Part shown: positions 23,849 through 33,816 of the stretch, one piece after another | Numbering within the stretch: position 1 is the first letter of the stretch | How the letters are laid out: each line of letters begins with the position of its first letter | Assembly (NCBI RefSeq): GCF_021603645.1 | Contig: NZ_BQHJ01000006.1 | Coordinates: 186,001-250,000 of the forward strand | Direction: 5' to 3' | DNA: 64,000 nt | From: Pseudomonas pseudonitroreducens | GTDB lineage: Bacteria; Pseudomonadota; Gammaproteobacteria; Pseudomonadales; Pseudomonadaceae | Notes under the pieces: generated by a model | What the model saw: the letters and a program-made list of their open reading frames with translations, nothing else | Told to the model about the DNA's origin: nothing | The model's database searches: none | Program-made: the position numbers and the translations under genes

Positions 23849-24207
23849 GTCGATTACCGATCTTGTTTTGAGACACGCAGGGCACATGGCTCCCGGAAAC
23901 AAGGGAACGAATAAACAAAGCAATTCCCGTGCCTCGCCATGCATTAGCGCTCAGCTGCATACGGCGCCGCGCCTGGCCTGCAGCTGCCACAGCGGGGGCA
24001 GTCAGGGCAAATCCGGCACCACAATCGGGCGCCGGGCGCGGTGTGGGGCGATGGGTAACAGCCAGTTGACCCTGCGCGGCGAAAGCCGGTTCCAGCGGTC
24101 AAGTCTTGCGCGGCAGCGCGCCACTACCATCGAGTCTCAGGTATCCGTCCACGCCCCTGCGACCCGCCATCTGCGGCCTATCCCTTGCGGAGAGAGGAAT
24201 AACAACA
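23849..24207. other. Divergent AraC regulator / eat intergenic region
   Basis: This 359-bp gap has no gene. I found no perfect sigma-54 site (the best, near 24097, has 9 instead of 10 spacer bases) and no repeat-family member. AGAGAGG at 24191-24197 is the eat ribosome-binding site. Confidence 0.5.
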
Positions 24208-25572
24208 ATGAGCGCATCACAACTCAAACCAACGCTTGGCACCCTGCACCTCTGGGGGCTCGCCGTGGGCCTGGTGATCTCCGGCGAGTACTTCGGCTGG
24301 AGCTACGGCTGGGCCGCCGCCGGCACCCTGGGTTTCCTCGTCACCACGCTGATCGTCGCGGTGATGTACACCTGCTTCATCTTCAGCTACACCGAGCTGA
24401 CCACCGCCATTCCTCATGCCGGCGGCCCCTTCGCCTACAGCCTGCGGGCCTTCGGCAAGACCGGCGGGATGGTCGCAGGCATCGCCACGCTGATCGAGTT
24501 CGTCTTCGCCCCGCCAGCCATCGCCATGGCCATCGGCGCCTACCTCAACGTGCAGTTCCCCGGCCTCGATCCGAAGTGGGCGGCCACCGGTGCCTATTTG
24601 ATCTTCATGACCCTGAACATCCTCGGCGTCAGCATCGCCGCCACCTTCGAACTGGTGGTGACCGTGCTGGCGGTAGCCGAGCTGCTGGTGTTCATGGGCG
24701 TGGTCGCACCGGGCTTCAGCTTCAGCAATTTCGTGCTCAACGGCTGGGCCGGCTCGGACGTGTTCGGCGCGCCGGCCATGGCCGGCATCTTCGCCGCCAT
24801 CCCGTTCGCCATCTGGTTCTTCCTCGCCATCGAGGGCGCCGCCATGGCCGCCGAAGAGGCCAAGGACCCGAAACGCACCATCCCGCGTGCCTATATCGCC
24901 GGCATCCTGACCCTGGTGACGCTGGCCATCGGCGTGATGATCTTCGCCGGCGGCGTGGGCGACTGGCGCGCGCTGTCGAACATCAATGACCCGCTGCCGC
25001 AGGCGATGAAGGCCGTAGTCGGCAACAACTCCACCTGGATGCACATGCTGGTATGGATCGGCCTGTTCGGTCTGGTGGCGAGCTTCCACGGCATCATCCT
25101 CGGCTACTCGCGGCAGTTCTTCGCCCTCGCCCGTGCCGGCTTCCTGCCGCGCAGCCTGGCCAAGCTGTCGCGCTTCCAGACCCCGCACCGGGCGATTCTT
25201 GCCGGCGGCGCGGTGGGCATCGCGGCGATCTTCAGCGACAGCCTGATCAGCCTGCAGGGCATGACCCTGACTGCGGCGATGATCACCATGAGCGTGTTCG
25301 GCGCCATCGTCATGTACATCATGAGCATGTTCAGCCTGTTCAAGCTGCGCCGCAGCGAGCCGGACCTGGAGCGCAGCTTCCGCGCGCCGGGCTACCCGGT
25401 GGTGCCGGCCATTGCACTGGTGCTGGCGCTGGTCTGCCTGGCCGCGATGCTCTGGTTCAACAGCGTCATCGCCTCGGTATTCCTGGTGCTGATGATCGGC
25501 GGCTGCTCCTGCTGCAGCATCGTCATCAGCCTCAATCGCGGCACCGACGCATCGTTCGCCAGCCAGGGTTGA
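24208..25572 (+). CDS. eat: Ethanolamine permease
   Basis: The 454-residue APC-superfamily transporter has about 12 membrane segments. It starts with LHLWGLAVGLVISGEYFGWSYG, of which the GLVISGEYFGW part is a hallmark of ethanolamine permeases, and has FAIWFFLAIEGAAMAAEEAKDP in the central part. Import of ethanolamine fits its position directly before eutB (11-base gap). ATG 24208 follows AGAGAGG. Confidence 0.92.
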   Translation: MSASQLKPTLGTLHLWGLAVGLVISGEYFGWSYGWAAAGTLGFLVTTLIVAVMYTCFIFSYTELTTAIPHAGGPFAYSLRAFGKTGGMVAGIATLIEFVFAPPAIAMAIGAYLNVQFPGLDPKWAATGAYLIFMTLNILGVSIAATFELVVTVLAVAELLVFMGVVAPGFSFSNFVLNGWAGSDVFGAPAMAGIFAAIPFAIWFFLAIEGAAMAAEEAKDPKRTIPRAYIAGILTLVTLAIGVMIFAGGVGDWRALSNINDPLPQAMKAVVGNNSTWMHMLVWIGLFGLVASFHGIILGYSRQFFALARAGFLPRSLAKLSRFQTPHRAILAGGAVGIAAIFSDSLISLQGMTLTAAMITMSVFGAIVMYIMSMFSLFKLRRSEPDLERSFRAPGYPVVPAIALVLALVCLAAMLWFNSVIASVFLVLMIGGCSCCSIVISLNRGTDASFASQG

Positions 25573-25583
25573 GGAGAAGCGCC

Positions 25584-26978
25584 ATGTCCGGATTCGTCCA
25601 CAGCGTCGGTGGCCAGACCTGGCGCTTCGACAGCCTGCGCGAGGTGATGGCCAAGGCCAGCCCGGCGCGTTCCGGCGACCGCCTGGCCGGGGTCGCCGCC
25701 GGCAGCGACGCCGAGCGCGTCGCCGCGCAGATGGCGCTGGCTGACATCCCGCTCAAGCACTTTCTCGACGAAGCGCTGATCCCCTACGAGAGCGACGAGG
25801 TCACCCGGCTGATCATCGATACCCACGACCGCCAGGCCTTTGCGCCGGTCAGCCACCTCACGGTGGGGGGCCTGCGCGACTGGCTGCTCGGCGATGCCGC
25901 CGACGAAACCAGCCTGCGCGCCCTGGCGCCGGGGCTGACGCCGGAAATGGCGGCGGCGGTGTCGAAAATCATGCGCGTGCAGGACCTGGTGCTGGTCGCG
26001 CAGAAGATCCGCGTGGTCACCCGCTTCCGCAACACCATGGGCCTGCGCGGGCGCATGTCCACGCGGCTGCAACCCAACCACCCCACGGACGACCCGGCCG
26101 GCATCGCCGCCAGCGTGCTCGACGGCCTGCTCTACGGCAACGGCGACGCCATGCTCGGCATCAACCCGGCCACCGACAGCCTGCAATCGATCTGCACGCT
26201 GCTGGAGATGCTCGACGCGATCATCCAGCGCTATGAGATCCCCACCCAGTCCTGCGTGCTCACCCACGTCACCAGCTCCATCGAGGCGATCAACCGCGGC
26301 GCACCGCTGGACCTGGTATTCCAGTCCATCGCCGGCACCGAAGCGGCCAACGCCAGCTTCGGCGTGAGCCTGTCGATCCTCAAGGAAGGCTACGAGGCCG
26401 GGCTGTCGCTCAAGCGCGGCACCCGGGGCGACAACCTCATGTACTTCGAGACCGGCCAGGGCAGCGCGCTGTCCGCCAACGCCCACCACGGCGTCGACCA
26501 GCAGACCTGCGAGACCCGCGCCTACGCGGTGGCGCGGCACTTCAAGCCGTTCCTGGTGAACACCGTGGTCGGCTTCATCGGCCCGGAGTACCTGTACAAC
26601 GGCAAGCAGATCATCCGCGCCGGCCTGGAAGACCACTTCTGCGCCAAGCTGCTCGGCGTGCCCATGGGCTGCGACATCTGCTACACCAACCACGCCGAGG
26701 CCGACCAGGACGACATGGACATGCTCCTGACCCTGCTGGGCGTGGCCGGCATCAACTTCATCATGGGCATCCCCGGTTCCGACGACGTGATGCTCAATTA
26801 CCAGACCACCTCGTTCCACGACGCGCTCTACGCGCGCCAGACACTGGGCCTGAAACCGGCACCGGAATTCGAGGCATGGCTGGCGCGCATGGATATCCTC
26901 CGCCAGCAGGACGGCCGCGTGCACATGGCCAGCCAGCTGCCCGGCGCCTTCCGCCACGCGCTCGCGCAACTGTCATGA
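25584..26978 (+). CDS. eutB: Ethanolamine ammonia-lyase large subunit EutB
   Basis: The 464-residue adenosylcobalamin-dependent enzyme converts ethanolamine to acetaldehyde and ammonia with EutC. Family blocks include [34 protein letters not shown] and [16 protein letters not shown]. It starts after GAGGAGAAGC. No EutA reactivase or shell-protein gene is present, as usual for Pseudomonas. Confidence 0.96.
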   Translation: MSGFVHSVGGQTWRFDSLREVMAKASPARSGDRLAGVAAGSDAERVAAQMALADIPLKHFLDEALIPYESDEVTRLIIDTHDRQAFAPVSHLTVGGLRDWLLGDAADETSLRALAPGLTPEMAAAVSKIMRVQDLVLVAQKIRVVTRFRNTMGLRGRMSTRLQPNHPTDDPAGIAASVLDGLLYGNGDAMLGINPATDSLQSICTLLEMLDAIIQRYEIPTQSCVLTHVTSSIEAINRGAPLDLVFQSIAGTEAANASFGVSLSILKEGYEAGLSLKRGTRGDNLMYFETGQGSALSANAHHGVDQQTCETRAYAVARHFKPFLVNTVVGFIGPEYLYNGKQIIRAGLEDHFCAKLLGVPMGCDICYTNHAEADQDDMDMLLTLLGVAGINFIMGIPGSDDVMLNYQTTSFHDALYARQTLGLKPAPEFEAWLARMDILRQQDGRVHMASQLPGAFRHALAQLS

Positions 26979-27003
26979 AGACCATTCGCCAGAGGAGTTT
27001 TCG

Positions 27004-27810
27004 ATGAGCGATAGCTTCACCCCCAACCCCTGGCAGGAATTGCGCCGACTGACCTCCGCACGCATCGCCCTGGGCCGCGCCGGCACCAGCCTGCCGACCC
27101 GGGCGCAGCTGGATTTCCAGTTCGCCCACGCCCAGGCGCGCGACGCCGTGCACCTGCCGTTCGACCGCGATGGCCTCGCCGCGCAACTGGCCGAACGCGG
27201 CCGCGAGACACTGCTGCTGCACAGCGCCGCCGCCGACCGCGACACCTATCTGCAACGCCCCGATCTCGGCCGCCGCCTGAACGAGGAATCAGTAGCGATC
27301 CTGCGCCGCTACGCCGACCGCCATCCGCAAGGCTACGACCTCGCCGTGGTGATCGCCGACGGCCTTTCCTCGCTGGCCGTGCAACGCCACAGCCTGCCTT
27401 TTCTCGAACGCATGGAGGAACAGGCGCGCAACGAAGGCTGGAGCCTGTCGCCGATCGCACTGGTGCAACAGGGCCGCGTCGCCGTCGCCGACGAAGTCGC
27501 CGAGCTGCTGCGGGCGAAGATGGTGGTCATCCTGATTGGCGAGCGCCCTGGCCTGTCCTCGCCGGACAGCCTCGGCCTGTACTTCACCTGGGCACCGAAG
27601 GTCGGCCTGAACGACGCCTACCGCAACTGCATCTCCAACGTCCGACTGGAGGGCCTGAGCTACGGCCTGGCCACGCACCGCCTGCTCTACCTGATGCGCG
27701 AGGCGTGCCGCCGGCAGTTGTCGGGGGTGAACCTGAAGGACGAGGCGGAAGTTCCGGTTCTGGAAGGCGAAGACACGCCGTCACGCGGCAACTTCCTCAT
27801 CAGCGGCTGA
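27004..27810 (+). CDS. eutC: Ethanolamine ammonia-lyase small subunit EutC
   Basis: The 268-residue small subunit contributes to the cobalamin-binding interface. Blocks include [35 protein letters not shown] and [13 protein letters not shown]. It is 25 bases after eutB behind AGAGGAG. Confidence 0.96.
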   Translation: MSDSFTPNPWQELRRLTSARIALGRAGTSLPTRAQLDFQFAHAQARDAVHLPFDRDGLAAQLAERGRETLLLHSAAADRDTYLQRPDLGRRLNEESVAILRRYADRHPQGYDLAVVIADGLSSLAVQRHSLPFLERMEEQARNEGWSLSPIALVQQGRVAVADEVAELLRAKMVVILIGERPGLSSPDSLGLYFTWAPKVGLNDAYRNCISNVRLEGLSYGLATHRLLYLMREACRRQLSGVNLKDEAEVPVLEGEDTPSRGNFLISG

Positions 27811-27839
27811 GTACGCCCGACACGCTCCGAGGCTCGCGC

Positions 27840-27904
27840 GACCACATGCCGCGCACTCGGGCGTGGTCTTTAAGATTTGTCTTAAATCGCCCCTCCCGTT
27901 CATC
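27840..27904 (+). promoter_or_regulatory. eutC terminator candidate, inverted repeat and AlgR-like site before the pilin operon
   Basis: GACCAC (27840-27845) pairs with GTGGTC (27863-27868), followed by TTTAAG, a weak terminator candidate for eutBC. TTTAAGA-TTTG-TCTTAAA (27869-27886) is an inverted repeat in a locally AT-rich patch. CCGTTCATC at 27896-27904 differs by one base from the AlgR site CCGTTCGTC known upstream of minor-pilin genes. The roles are inferred. Confidence 0.4.
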
Positions 27905-27989
27905 GCGATAAAAACCAAGCCATCACGCACCGTGCCTCGGGCACGCAGGGAAGCGCCGATCCGCCGCGCTTCGTATCGATGGCGAACAG

Positions 27990-28511
27990 ATGGATTCAGC
28001 GAACACTCTCCGGCTCATCACGCCGGCCACCGTCAGGCGCACCCAGCACGGGTTCACCCTGATCGAGGCCCTGGTCACCATCGCGATTCTGGCAATCCTG
28101 CTGGGTATCGCGGTGCCCTCCTTCGACCTGTTGACCAACCGCAACCGCGCACAAAGCACCGCCAAGCAATTGCTCGCGGTGCTGCAGTACGCTCGCGCGC
28201 AGGCGCAGATCGGCCGCCAGCCGGTACACGTCAAGCCGCAAACCGAGGGTGACTGGACGTCGCCACTACTGGTCACCCGGTTACGCGGCGGCGAGCTGAG
28301 CGGACATCGGGAGATCGAACTGCGCAGGAATCGGCTCGACGACTCGGGAAAACTGCTCATCGCTCAGGAGAAGGCCGCCACTGTAGCGTTCGACGGCAAT
28401 GGCATCGCCATGGGCGAAGGCGACTTCCCCCGGGTGTTCATCCTCACCGCGGGCAACTACGTGAGCAAGATCTGCCTGCAACGCAGCGGCGCGGCGAACT
28501 CATGCGACTGA
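27990..28511 (+). CDS. FimU/FimT-like minor pseudopilin (GspH family)
   Basis: The 173-residue protein has a prepilin leader cleaved at G/FTLIEALVTIAIL, with Glu5 of the mature form, one N-terminal helix, and a GspH/FimT C-terminal domain with one Cys pair (CLQRSGAANSC). It is the first gene of a six-gene unit and overlaps pilV by 10 bases. As a minor pilin it would help initiate type IV pilus assembly in the inner membrane. Confidence 0.85.
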   Translation: MDSANTLRLITPATVRRTQHGFTLIEALVTIAILAILLGIAVPSFDLLTNRNRAQSTAKQLLAVLQYARAQAQIGRQPVHVKPQTEGDWTSPLLVTRLRGGELSGHREIELRRNRLDDSGKLLIAQEKAATVAFDGNGIAMGEGDFPRVFILTAGNYVSKICLQRSGAANSCD

Positions 28512-29107
28512 CCGGCTTGGCGCGCGCGAACGAACAAGGGTTCTATCTGATCGAGGTCATGGTCGCGGTGATGCTCACCAGCGTCGCCCTGCTTGGCATG
28601 CTTGCCTTGCAGAGCCGCAGCATCGCCTACAGCCATGACAGCCAACAGCGACAGAATGCGATCCTGCTCGCCGCGGACCTTGCCCGGAGCATCCAGGCCA
28701 ACCGCGAATCGCTGGTCAGCAAAGGCAAGCTCAAGACCGATTCCGCCTACCTGGTGGCCGCCGGCAGCACCTTCCCCAGCCTGGGCAGTGGCGAGAGTTG
28801 CTCGACCAGCGGGCTGGGACGCGCCGACAAGGCCCAGCGCGAACTTGCCTGCTGGGCCGCGCAGGTGCGGCTCAAGCTCAATACCGACGATACCCTGCTG
28901 AGCGATTCAACATTCATCTGCCCCAGCCGCGACGGTCGGACCTGCGCTGCAGGCTCGCTCCAGCCGCTGCTGCTGGTGCAGTTGGCCTGGCACAGCCGCA
29001 ACTGCCAGGCGGGCAGCCCGACGACCGTCGACGATGCCAACGCTGCCTGCCTGTCGGGCAGCGACAAGGGCGGCATCGAGCGCTATCGCCTGAGTTTCCA
29101 GCCATGA
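28502..29107 (+). CDS. pilV: Minor pilin PilV
   Basis: The 201-residue prepilin-like protein has its leader at G/FYLIEVMVAVMLTS and a mature domain with cysteines at several positions (GESC, ELACW, FICPSRDGRTC). In known systems PilV, PilW and PilX form the initiation complex for the pilus tip with PilY1. The start lies inside the preceding gene and its end overlaps pilW (ATGA). Confidence 0.85.
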   Translation: MRLTGLARANEQGFYLIEVMVAVMLTSVALLGMLALQSRSIAYSHDSQQRQNAILLAADLARSIQANRESLVSKGKLKTDSAYLVAAGSTFPSLGSGESCSTSGLGRADKAQRELACWAAQVRLKLNTDDTLLSDSTFICPSRDGRTCAAGSLQPLLLVQLAWHSRNCQAGSPTTVDDANAACLSGSDKGGIERYRLSFQP

Positions 29108-29850
29108 ACCTGCGCCGGGAGTCGGGCCTGTCCCTGATCGAACTGATAGTCGCCATCGCACTGAGTGTCGTGGTCCTGCTGGGCGTCCTGCAGGTCTACC
29201 TGTCCGGCAGCGACCACGCCGCGTTCAACCATGCCCAGCAACAGAACCAGGCCAACGCCCGCTTCATCCTCAGTCTGTTGCAGCGTGAAAGCGGCCATGC
29301 CGGCTACAGCGCCTGGGAGCGCCACGTCTCGGCTGACGACGACCAGCAGTACGACTTCGTCATCGATCGCGAGGCCCCCTTCCCGAGCCTCACCGACACG
29401 GCCACAGGCTGCGTGTTCAACGCCGGGCAGGTCGCCAGCCTCGACGCCGGGGGCCGGGGAATCTGCCTGCGCTACCAGCGCGCTCAACGCGACGATGCGC
29501 AGATCCACCAGGACTGCACCGGCGGCGCGCTCTACGGCGATGACGACAGCGCCACGCCACAGACGCTGGTCAGCCATCTTCGGCTGTCCAACGGTGAGTT
29601 GCTGTGCAAGACCAACAACCCGCGGTCTGCCGGCGAGATCGCCCTGGCGGGCGGCATCCATGACCTGATGTTCGCTGTTGGCTCGACCAACCAGATTCGC
29701 GCCGGCCTGGTGCTCACCTCGACCCGTGCCTTGCTTCCGGAGAACTGCACCTACCAGGACCCACTGAACACCGCCACGAACAAAAGCACCGACACGCGCG
29801 GCCTGTGCAGCGCCTTCGCGCAGACGCTCTACCTGAGGAACCAGCCATGA
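29104..29850 (+). CDS. pilW: Minor pilin PilW
   Basis: The 248-residue protein has the prepilin cleavage region G/LSLIELIVAIALS. It is longer than the other minor pilins, as expected for PilW. ATG 29104 overlaps the pilV stop and its own end overlaps pilX (ATGA). An upstream in-frame extension inside pilV was rejected. Confidence 0.87.
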   Translation: MNLRRESGLSLIELIVAIALSVVVLLGVLQVYLSGSDHAAFNHAQQQNQANARFILSLLQRESGHAGYSAWERHVSADDDQQYDFVIDREAPFPSLTDTATGCVFNAGQVASLDAGGRGICLRYQRAQRDDAQIHQDCTGGALYGDDDSATPQTLVSHLRLSNGELLCKTNNPRSAGEIALAGGIHDLMFAVGSTNQIRAGLVLTSTRALLPENCTYQDPLNTATNKSTDTRGLCSAFAQTLYLRNQP

Positions 29851-30392
29851 ACCGACAACGCGGTCAGATATTGCTGGTCGCCCTGATACTGCTGCTGGGG
29901 TTGAGCATTCTCACCCTGGGCAACCTGCGCAGTGGCATGCTGCTGGACAACACCCTGGCCGAATCGCGGGACTTCCAGGCAGCGCAGGGCGGTGCCGGCT
30001 CAGCAATCAGCGAGGCGCTGGACCGGACGCGCTACAGCCAGTCGATGGCGGTCGGCGACACCGCTACCTGCGCCAGCACCCAGCAGGATCAGCAGCAAGT
30101 GCTGCTCTGCGACCGGCTCTGGCTGGAGCCTGGCAACTCCGACAGCGCGGCGCTGCTCACCCAGGCACGCACTTACCAGGGCAACAACCTCGGAGCGCCC
30201 GATCAACTGGCAGAGCTGAGCAGCGCGCCACGCTGGTATGTCGCGGCACAGTGCGAGAGCCGCTCCTCCAGCGCCTTGGCCGATTGCCTGGCGGGCAACG
30301 GTACGTTGCTGCTGCAGATGAACGCCCTCGCCACCGGCATCACCGACCAGGCCCTGGTCCGGCTTCAGGAGTACGCCCGTGTCCAACGCTGA
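29847..30392 (+). CDS. pilX: Minor pilin PilX
   Basis: The 181-residue protein has a short N-terminus, RQRGQILLVALILLLGLSIL, in place of a classical FTLIE motif; PilX lacks the canonical Glu5, as seen here. It overlaps pilY1 by 14 bases. Confidence 0.83.
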   Translation: MNRQRGQILLVALILLLGLSILTLGNLRSGMLLDNTLAESRDFQAAQGGAGSAISEALDRTRYSQSMAVGDTATCASTQQDQQQVLLCDRLWLEPGNSDSAALLTQARTYQGNNLGAPDQLAELSSAPRWYVAAQCESRSSSALADCLAGNGTLLLQMNALATGITDQALVRLQEYARVQR

Positions 30393-33300
30393 CTCGATCA
30401 TCTGGCCGGCATGGCGTGGGGCTGTCCTCGGCGTTGCCCTGGTGCTTGCCAGTGGCCCCGGCTGGAGCGCGTCGCCCAGTCAGGCGCCACTGTTCCTGGT
30501 CGAAGGCGTGTCGCCCAACCTGATCGTCACCCTCGACGATTCCGGCAGCATGACCAGCGCCTATACGCCCGACGGCATGAGCTCCTACACCATCGCCAAC
30601 CGCTCCTCGTCGTACAACCCGATGTACTACAACCCGGCGATCACCTATGAAGCGCCCTGGAAGGTCACCTTCAGCGGTGGCCGGCTGATCAGCGAGCGCT
30701 ACACCACGTCCTTCGACAAGGCGTTCTACGACGGCTTCCTCACCATCCAGACCGGGACGCTGGACCTGAACAAGTACACCGGCAACGGTTACGGGCAGAA
30801 CTCGATCCAGACGGTCAACACCACCGACAGCTACAAGCAGTACGCCCACTACTACCAGTTCGACGCTGCCTGTCCGCATGCCCGCAACACCGCCACCAGC
30901 ACGCTCAGCGCGGTACAGAACTGCGCCGCCGACTCCTCGTACAGCAACGCCAACGCTTGCACCAAGAGCTGCTTCGCGCCGCGCTGGGTCACCACGGCAG
31001 AGGAAAAGCAGAACTACGCCAACTGGTTTTCCTTCTACCGCACCCGTCAGCTCGCCACGCGCACTGCCGCCAACCTGGCACTGTTCGACCTGCCCGATCA
31101 CATCCGTGTCACCTGGCAAGCCCTGAACAGCTGCTACAGCACCAACTTCAACCAGAGCTCCACGGCCTGCGGCAACCAGACGCTGGCCGCCTTCGCCAAC
31201 CAGCACAAGGCGGACTTCTTCAACTTCACCAGCCGCCTGGCCGCCAGTGGCGGCACGCCGCTGGGCACCGCGCAGAACCGGGTCAACAGCTACCTGGGCA
31301 ACACCACCGCCTACAACCCCTATGCCCGTGCGCCGGGCAGCACGCGCGACGTCAAGACCGAATACGCCTGCCGTCCCACCTATCACCTGCTGATGACCGA
31401 CGGCTTCGGTGATGGCTCCGGTGGCAGCAACGCCGACGGCACCACTCGCACGCTGCCGGACGGCAAATCCTTCGCCGCCCAGGCGCCCTACTACGACAAG
31501 TGGTCCAATACGCTGGCCGACAACATCTTCATCGGCTGGGCCACCGATGCGCGCACCGACCTGGATAACAAGGTCCCGCCGCGCTACCGCGAGGGTAACG
31601 ACTACTGGAATCCGAAGAACGACCCCGCCACCTGGCAGCACGTCACCACCTATACCGTGGGGCTCGGCCTGGGCCCCACGTTGAAGTACCTGCAATGGGA
31701 CGGCGACACCTACTCGGGCTCCTACGCGCAATTGCTCGACGGCCGCAAGAGCTGGCCCAACCCCAGCGGCAGCACCAGCCTGGACGGCATGACGGTGACC
31801 GCCAACGAGGGCAAGGTGGCGGCGCTCTGGCATGGGGCGCTGAACTCGCGCGGAGAGTTTTTCAGCGCCGACTCCACCAACGAACTGGTGCAGGCGTTCC
31901 AGGCCATCGTCAGCAGCATCTCCAGCGGCCAGCTGGCGGTCGCGGCGGCGGGTGCCAGCTCCACGTCGCTGAACACCGACACCTTCCTGTACCGCGCCAG
32001 CTACCAGTCCACCGACTGGAGCGGGGACATCCTGCAATACCGCCTGGATGCCAGCGGCAACGCCCAGGCGAACACGGCCCTGTCGTTCCGCAACCTGCTG
32101 AACCAGCGCTCACCCGGTAGCCGGAAGATCTACGCCAACACCGCGCCAGACAATGTCCAAGGCAAGCTGCAGGCGTTCACCTGGGACAACCTCGACGCCT
32201 CCCAGCAGGCCCTTCTCGACGCCGCCCCGGGCACCCACCGCGACGATCAGCTGGGACAGCAACGGGTGGCCTGGCTGCGCGGGGATCGCAGCGCCGAAGG
32301 TTCGATCTTCCGCGCACGCAATCACCTGCTGGGCGACATCATCTACTCCTCACCAGTCGTCGTCGGTCCTCCGAGCGCCGTCACCTACTACCTGGAGAAG
32401 GCCGCTGGCGCCACTGGTTACGAGGCCTTCCGCAAGGAACAGGCGTCCCGCAAGAAGCGTCTCTACGTCGGCGCCAACGACGGCATGCTGCACGCCTTCG
32501 ATGAAACCGGCGGGGAACAGTGGGCGTTCATTCCCGCGGCGGTGTTCGACAAGCTCAACTACCTGTCCTCCCCCGACTACGCGGCCCGCTCCGAGGAGGA
32601 AAACACCAACAGCCTGCACCGCTTCTACGTCGACGGCAGCGCCGTCACCCGCGACGTCTACTTCGACGGGCAGTGGCGCACCGTCCTGGTGCTGGCCCCC
32701 GGGCGCGGCGGGCGCGGCCTGTTCGCCCTCGACATCACCGACGCGGACGCTCCCAAGCTGCTCTGGGAGCACGCCACCAAGGTGAACAGCCACGACGGCA
32801 AGGAAGTCGAGTTCGGCTACCTGCTCGATCGCCCGGTCATCACCTTCTCCGGTGGCGTTCCCTACGTGCTGACGGGCAACGGCTACGGGACCGCCAAAGG
32901 CTACTCCCTGTCGATTCGCCTGGAGGACGGCCGGATCACCACCGCCAGCCAATCAGCCGCCGGTGACGGCGAGTTGGGCGGCACGGTCGCCTGGACCCTC
33001 GCATCCAGCCCCGGCGAACTCGCACAGCGCTACTACGGCAGCCTGCAGGGACAGCTCTATCGACAATCCGCTCTGGACACCGGGTCCGGTCTGCTGAGCA
33101 GCATACCGGCCTCGCGCAGCCAGCCGCTGAGTGCTCTCGCCGAAGTCACCCAGCACCCTCGCGGCGGGCAACTGGTGATCGCCGGCACCGGCAAGTACTT
33201 CGAAGGCAGCGACAAGGAAGGCTCCGCCAACCGGCAGTCGCTGTATGGCTTCTGGGACCAGACCGATTACCTCGCCCATGTCGACGGCGCCGGCAGCCCG

Positions 33301-33816
33301 GCAGTGCTGAGCAAGCTGGCCGACCTGCAACGCCAGACCCTGAGCGAGGAAACCGTCAACCACAGCGGCGGTAGCACCCGAGTCCGTCAACTGAGCAGCG
33401 AGCGCGTCGCCTGGGACAGCAGCGGCAAGCGCGGCGTCGGTATCCGCGGCTGGTATTTCGATCTGGCGGACAGCGAGATGATTCTCGACCAACCGTTCAT
33501 GCTCGGCGACGTGCTCTTCGTCACTGTCAGCCAACCCAACGCCGATCCCTGCAGTGCGGGCATCACCTACTGGCTCCTGGCGGTCGATCCGAAGACCGGC
33601 GGCGCCCTGAACTTCAACGTGTTCGACCTGGCGGGCGATGGCACCTACAGCGAAACCGCCAGCGGCATCCAGATCGACGGGCCGGTGACGCGCATCGGCG
33701 ACAACCTCTATACCCCCGCGGGCAACCGCATCCCCGTGCAGTTGTTCGACCCGCAGAACCAGGGACGCTTCAACTGGCGGATCATGAACTTCAACCTGCC
33801 CACGAGTTATCCATGA
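30379..33816 (+). CDS. pilY1: PilY1-type pilus tip adhesin
   Basis: The 1145-residue secreted protein starts with GTG 30379, then a signal peptide (VLGVALVLASGPGWSA). The N-terminal half has a von Willebrand A-like domain with the DxSxS metal-site motif at Asp53, Ser55, Ser57 (LDDSGSM). The C-terminal half is the PilY1 beta-propeller (LRGDRSAEG, LLGDIIYSSP, YVGANDGMLHAFD). An RGD triplet is at residues 634-636. The nine-residue calcium loop of P. aeruginosa PilY1 (D-x-N-x-D-x-x-x-D before a YAGDLQGNLW-like strand) is replaced here by residues 875-883, which lack the aspartates. Confidence 0.9.
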   Translation: MSNADSIIWPAWRGAVLGVALVLASGPGWSASPSQAPLFLVEGVSPNLIVTLDDSGSMTSAYTPDGMSSYTIANRSSSYNPMYYNPAITYEAPWKVTFSGGRLISERYTTSFDKAFYDGFLTIQTGTLDLNKYTGNGYGQNSIQTVNTTDSYKQYAHYYQFDAACPHARNTATSTLSAVQNCAADSSYSNANACTKSCFAPRWVTTAEEKQNYANWFSFYRTRQLATRTAANLALFDLPDHIRVTWQALNSCYSTNFNQSSTACGNQTLAAFANQHKADFFNFTSRLAASGGTPLGTAQNRVNSYLGNTTAYNPYARAPGSTRDVKTEYACRPTYHLLMTDGFGDGSGGSNADGTTRTLPDGKSFAAQAPYYDKWSNTLADNIFIGWATDARTDLDNKVPPRYREGNDYWNPKNDPATWQHVTTYTVGLGLGPTLKYLQWDGDTYSGSYAQLLDGRKSWPNPSGSTSLDGMTVTANEGKVAALWHGALNSRGEFFSADSTNELVQAFQAIVSSISSGQLAVAAAGASSTSLNTDTFLYRASYQSTDWSGDILQYRLDASGNAQANTALSFRNLLNQRSPGSRKIYANTAPDNVQGKLQAFTWDNLDASQQALLDAAPGTHRDDQLGQQRVAWLRGDRSAEGSIFRARNHLLGDIIYSSPVVVGPPSAVTYYLEKAAGATGYEAFRKEQASRKKRLYVGANDGMLHAFDETGGEQWAFIPAAVFDKLNYLSSPDYAARSEEENTNSLHRFYVDGSAVTRDVYFDGQWRTVLVLAPGRGGRGLFALDITDADAPKLLWEHATKVNSHDGKEVEFGYLLDRPVITFSGGVPYVLTGNGYGTAKGYSLSIRLEDGRITTASQSAAGDGELGGTVAWTLASSPGELAQRYYGSLQGQLYRQSALDTGSGLLSSIPASRSQPLSALAEVTQHPRGGQLVIAGTGKYFEGSDKEGSANRQSLYGFWDQTDYLAHVDGAGSPAVLSKLADLQRQTLSEETVNHSGGSTRVRQLSSERVAWDSSGKRGVGIRGWYFDLADSEMILDQPFMLGDVLFVTVSQPNADPCSAGITYWLLAVDPKTGGALNFNVFDLAGDGTYSETASGIQIDGPVTRIGDNLYTPAGNRIPVQLFDPQNQGRFNWRIMNFNLPTSYP

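Noticed and set aside
24097-24109. Sigma-54-like GGTCAAGTCTTGC before eat
   Set aside because: The spacer between GG and GC is 9 bases rather than 10, which sigma-54 promoters do not tolerate well.
30340-32037. Long minus-strand open frame opposite pilY1
   Set aside because: It is an antisense shadow with biased composition; pilY1 has a signal peptide, domains and overlapping neighbours.
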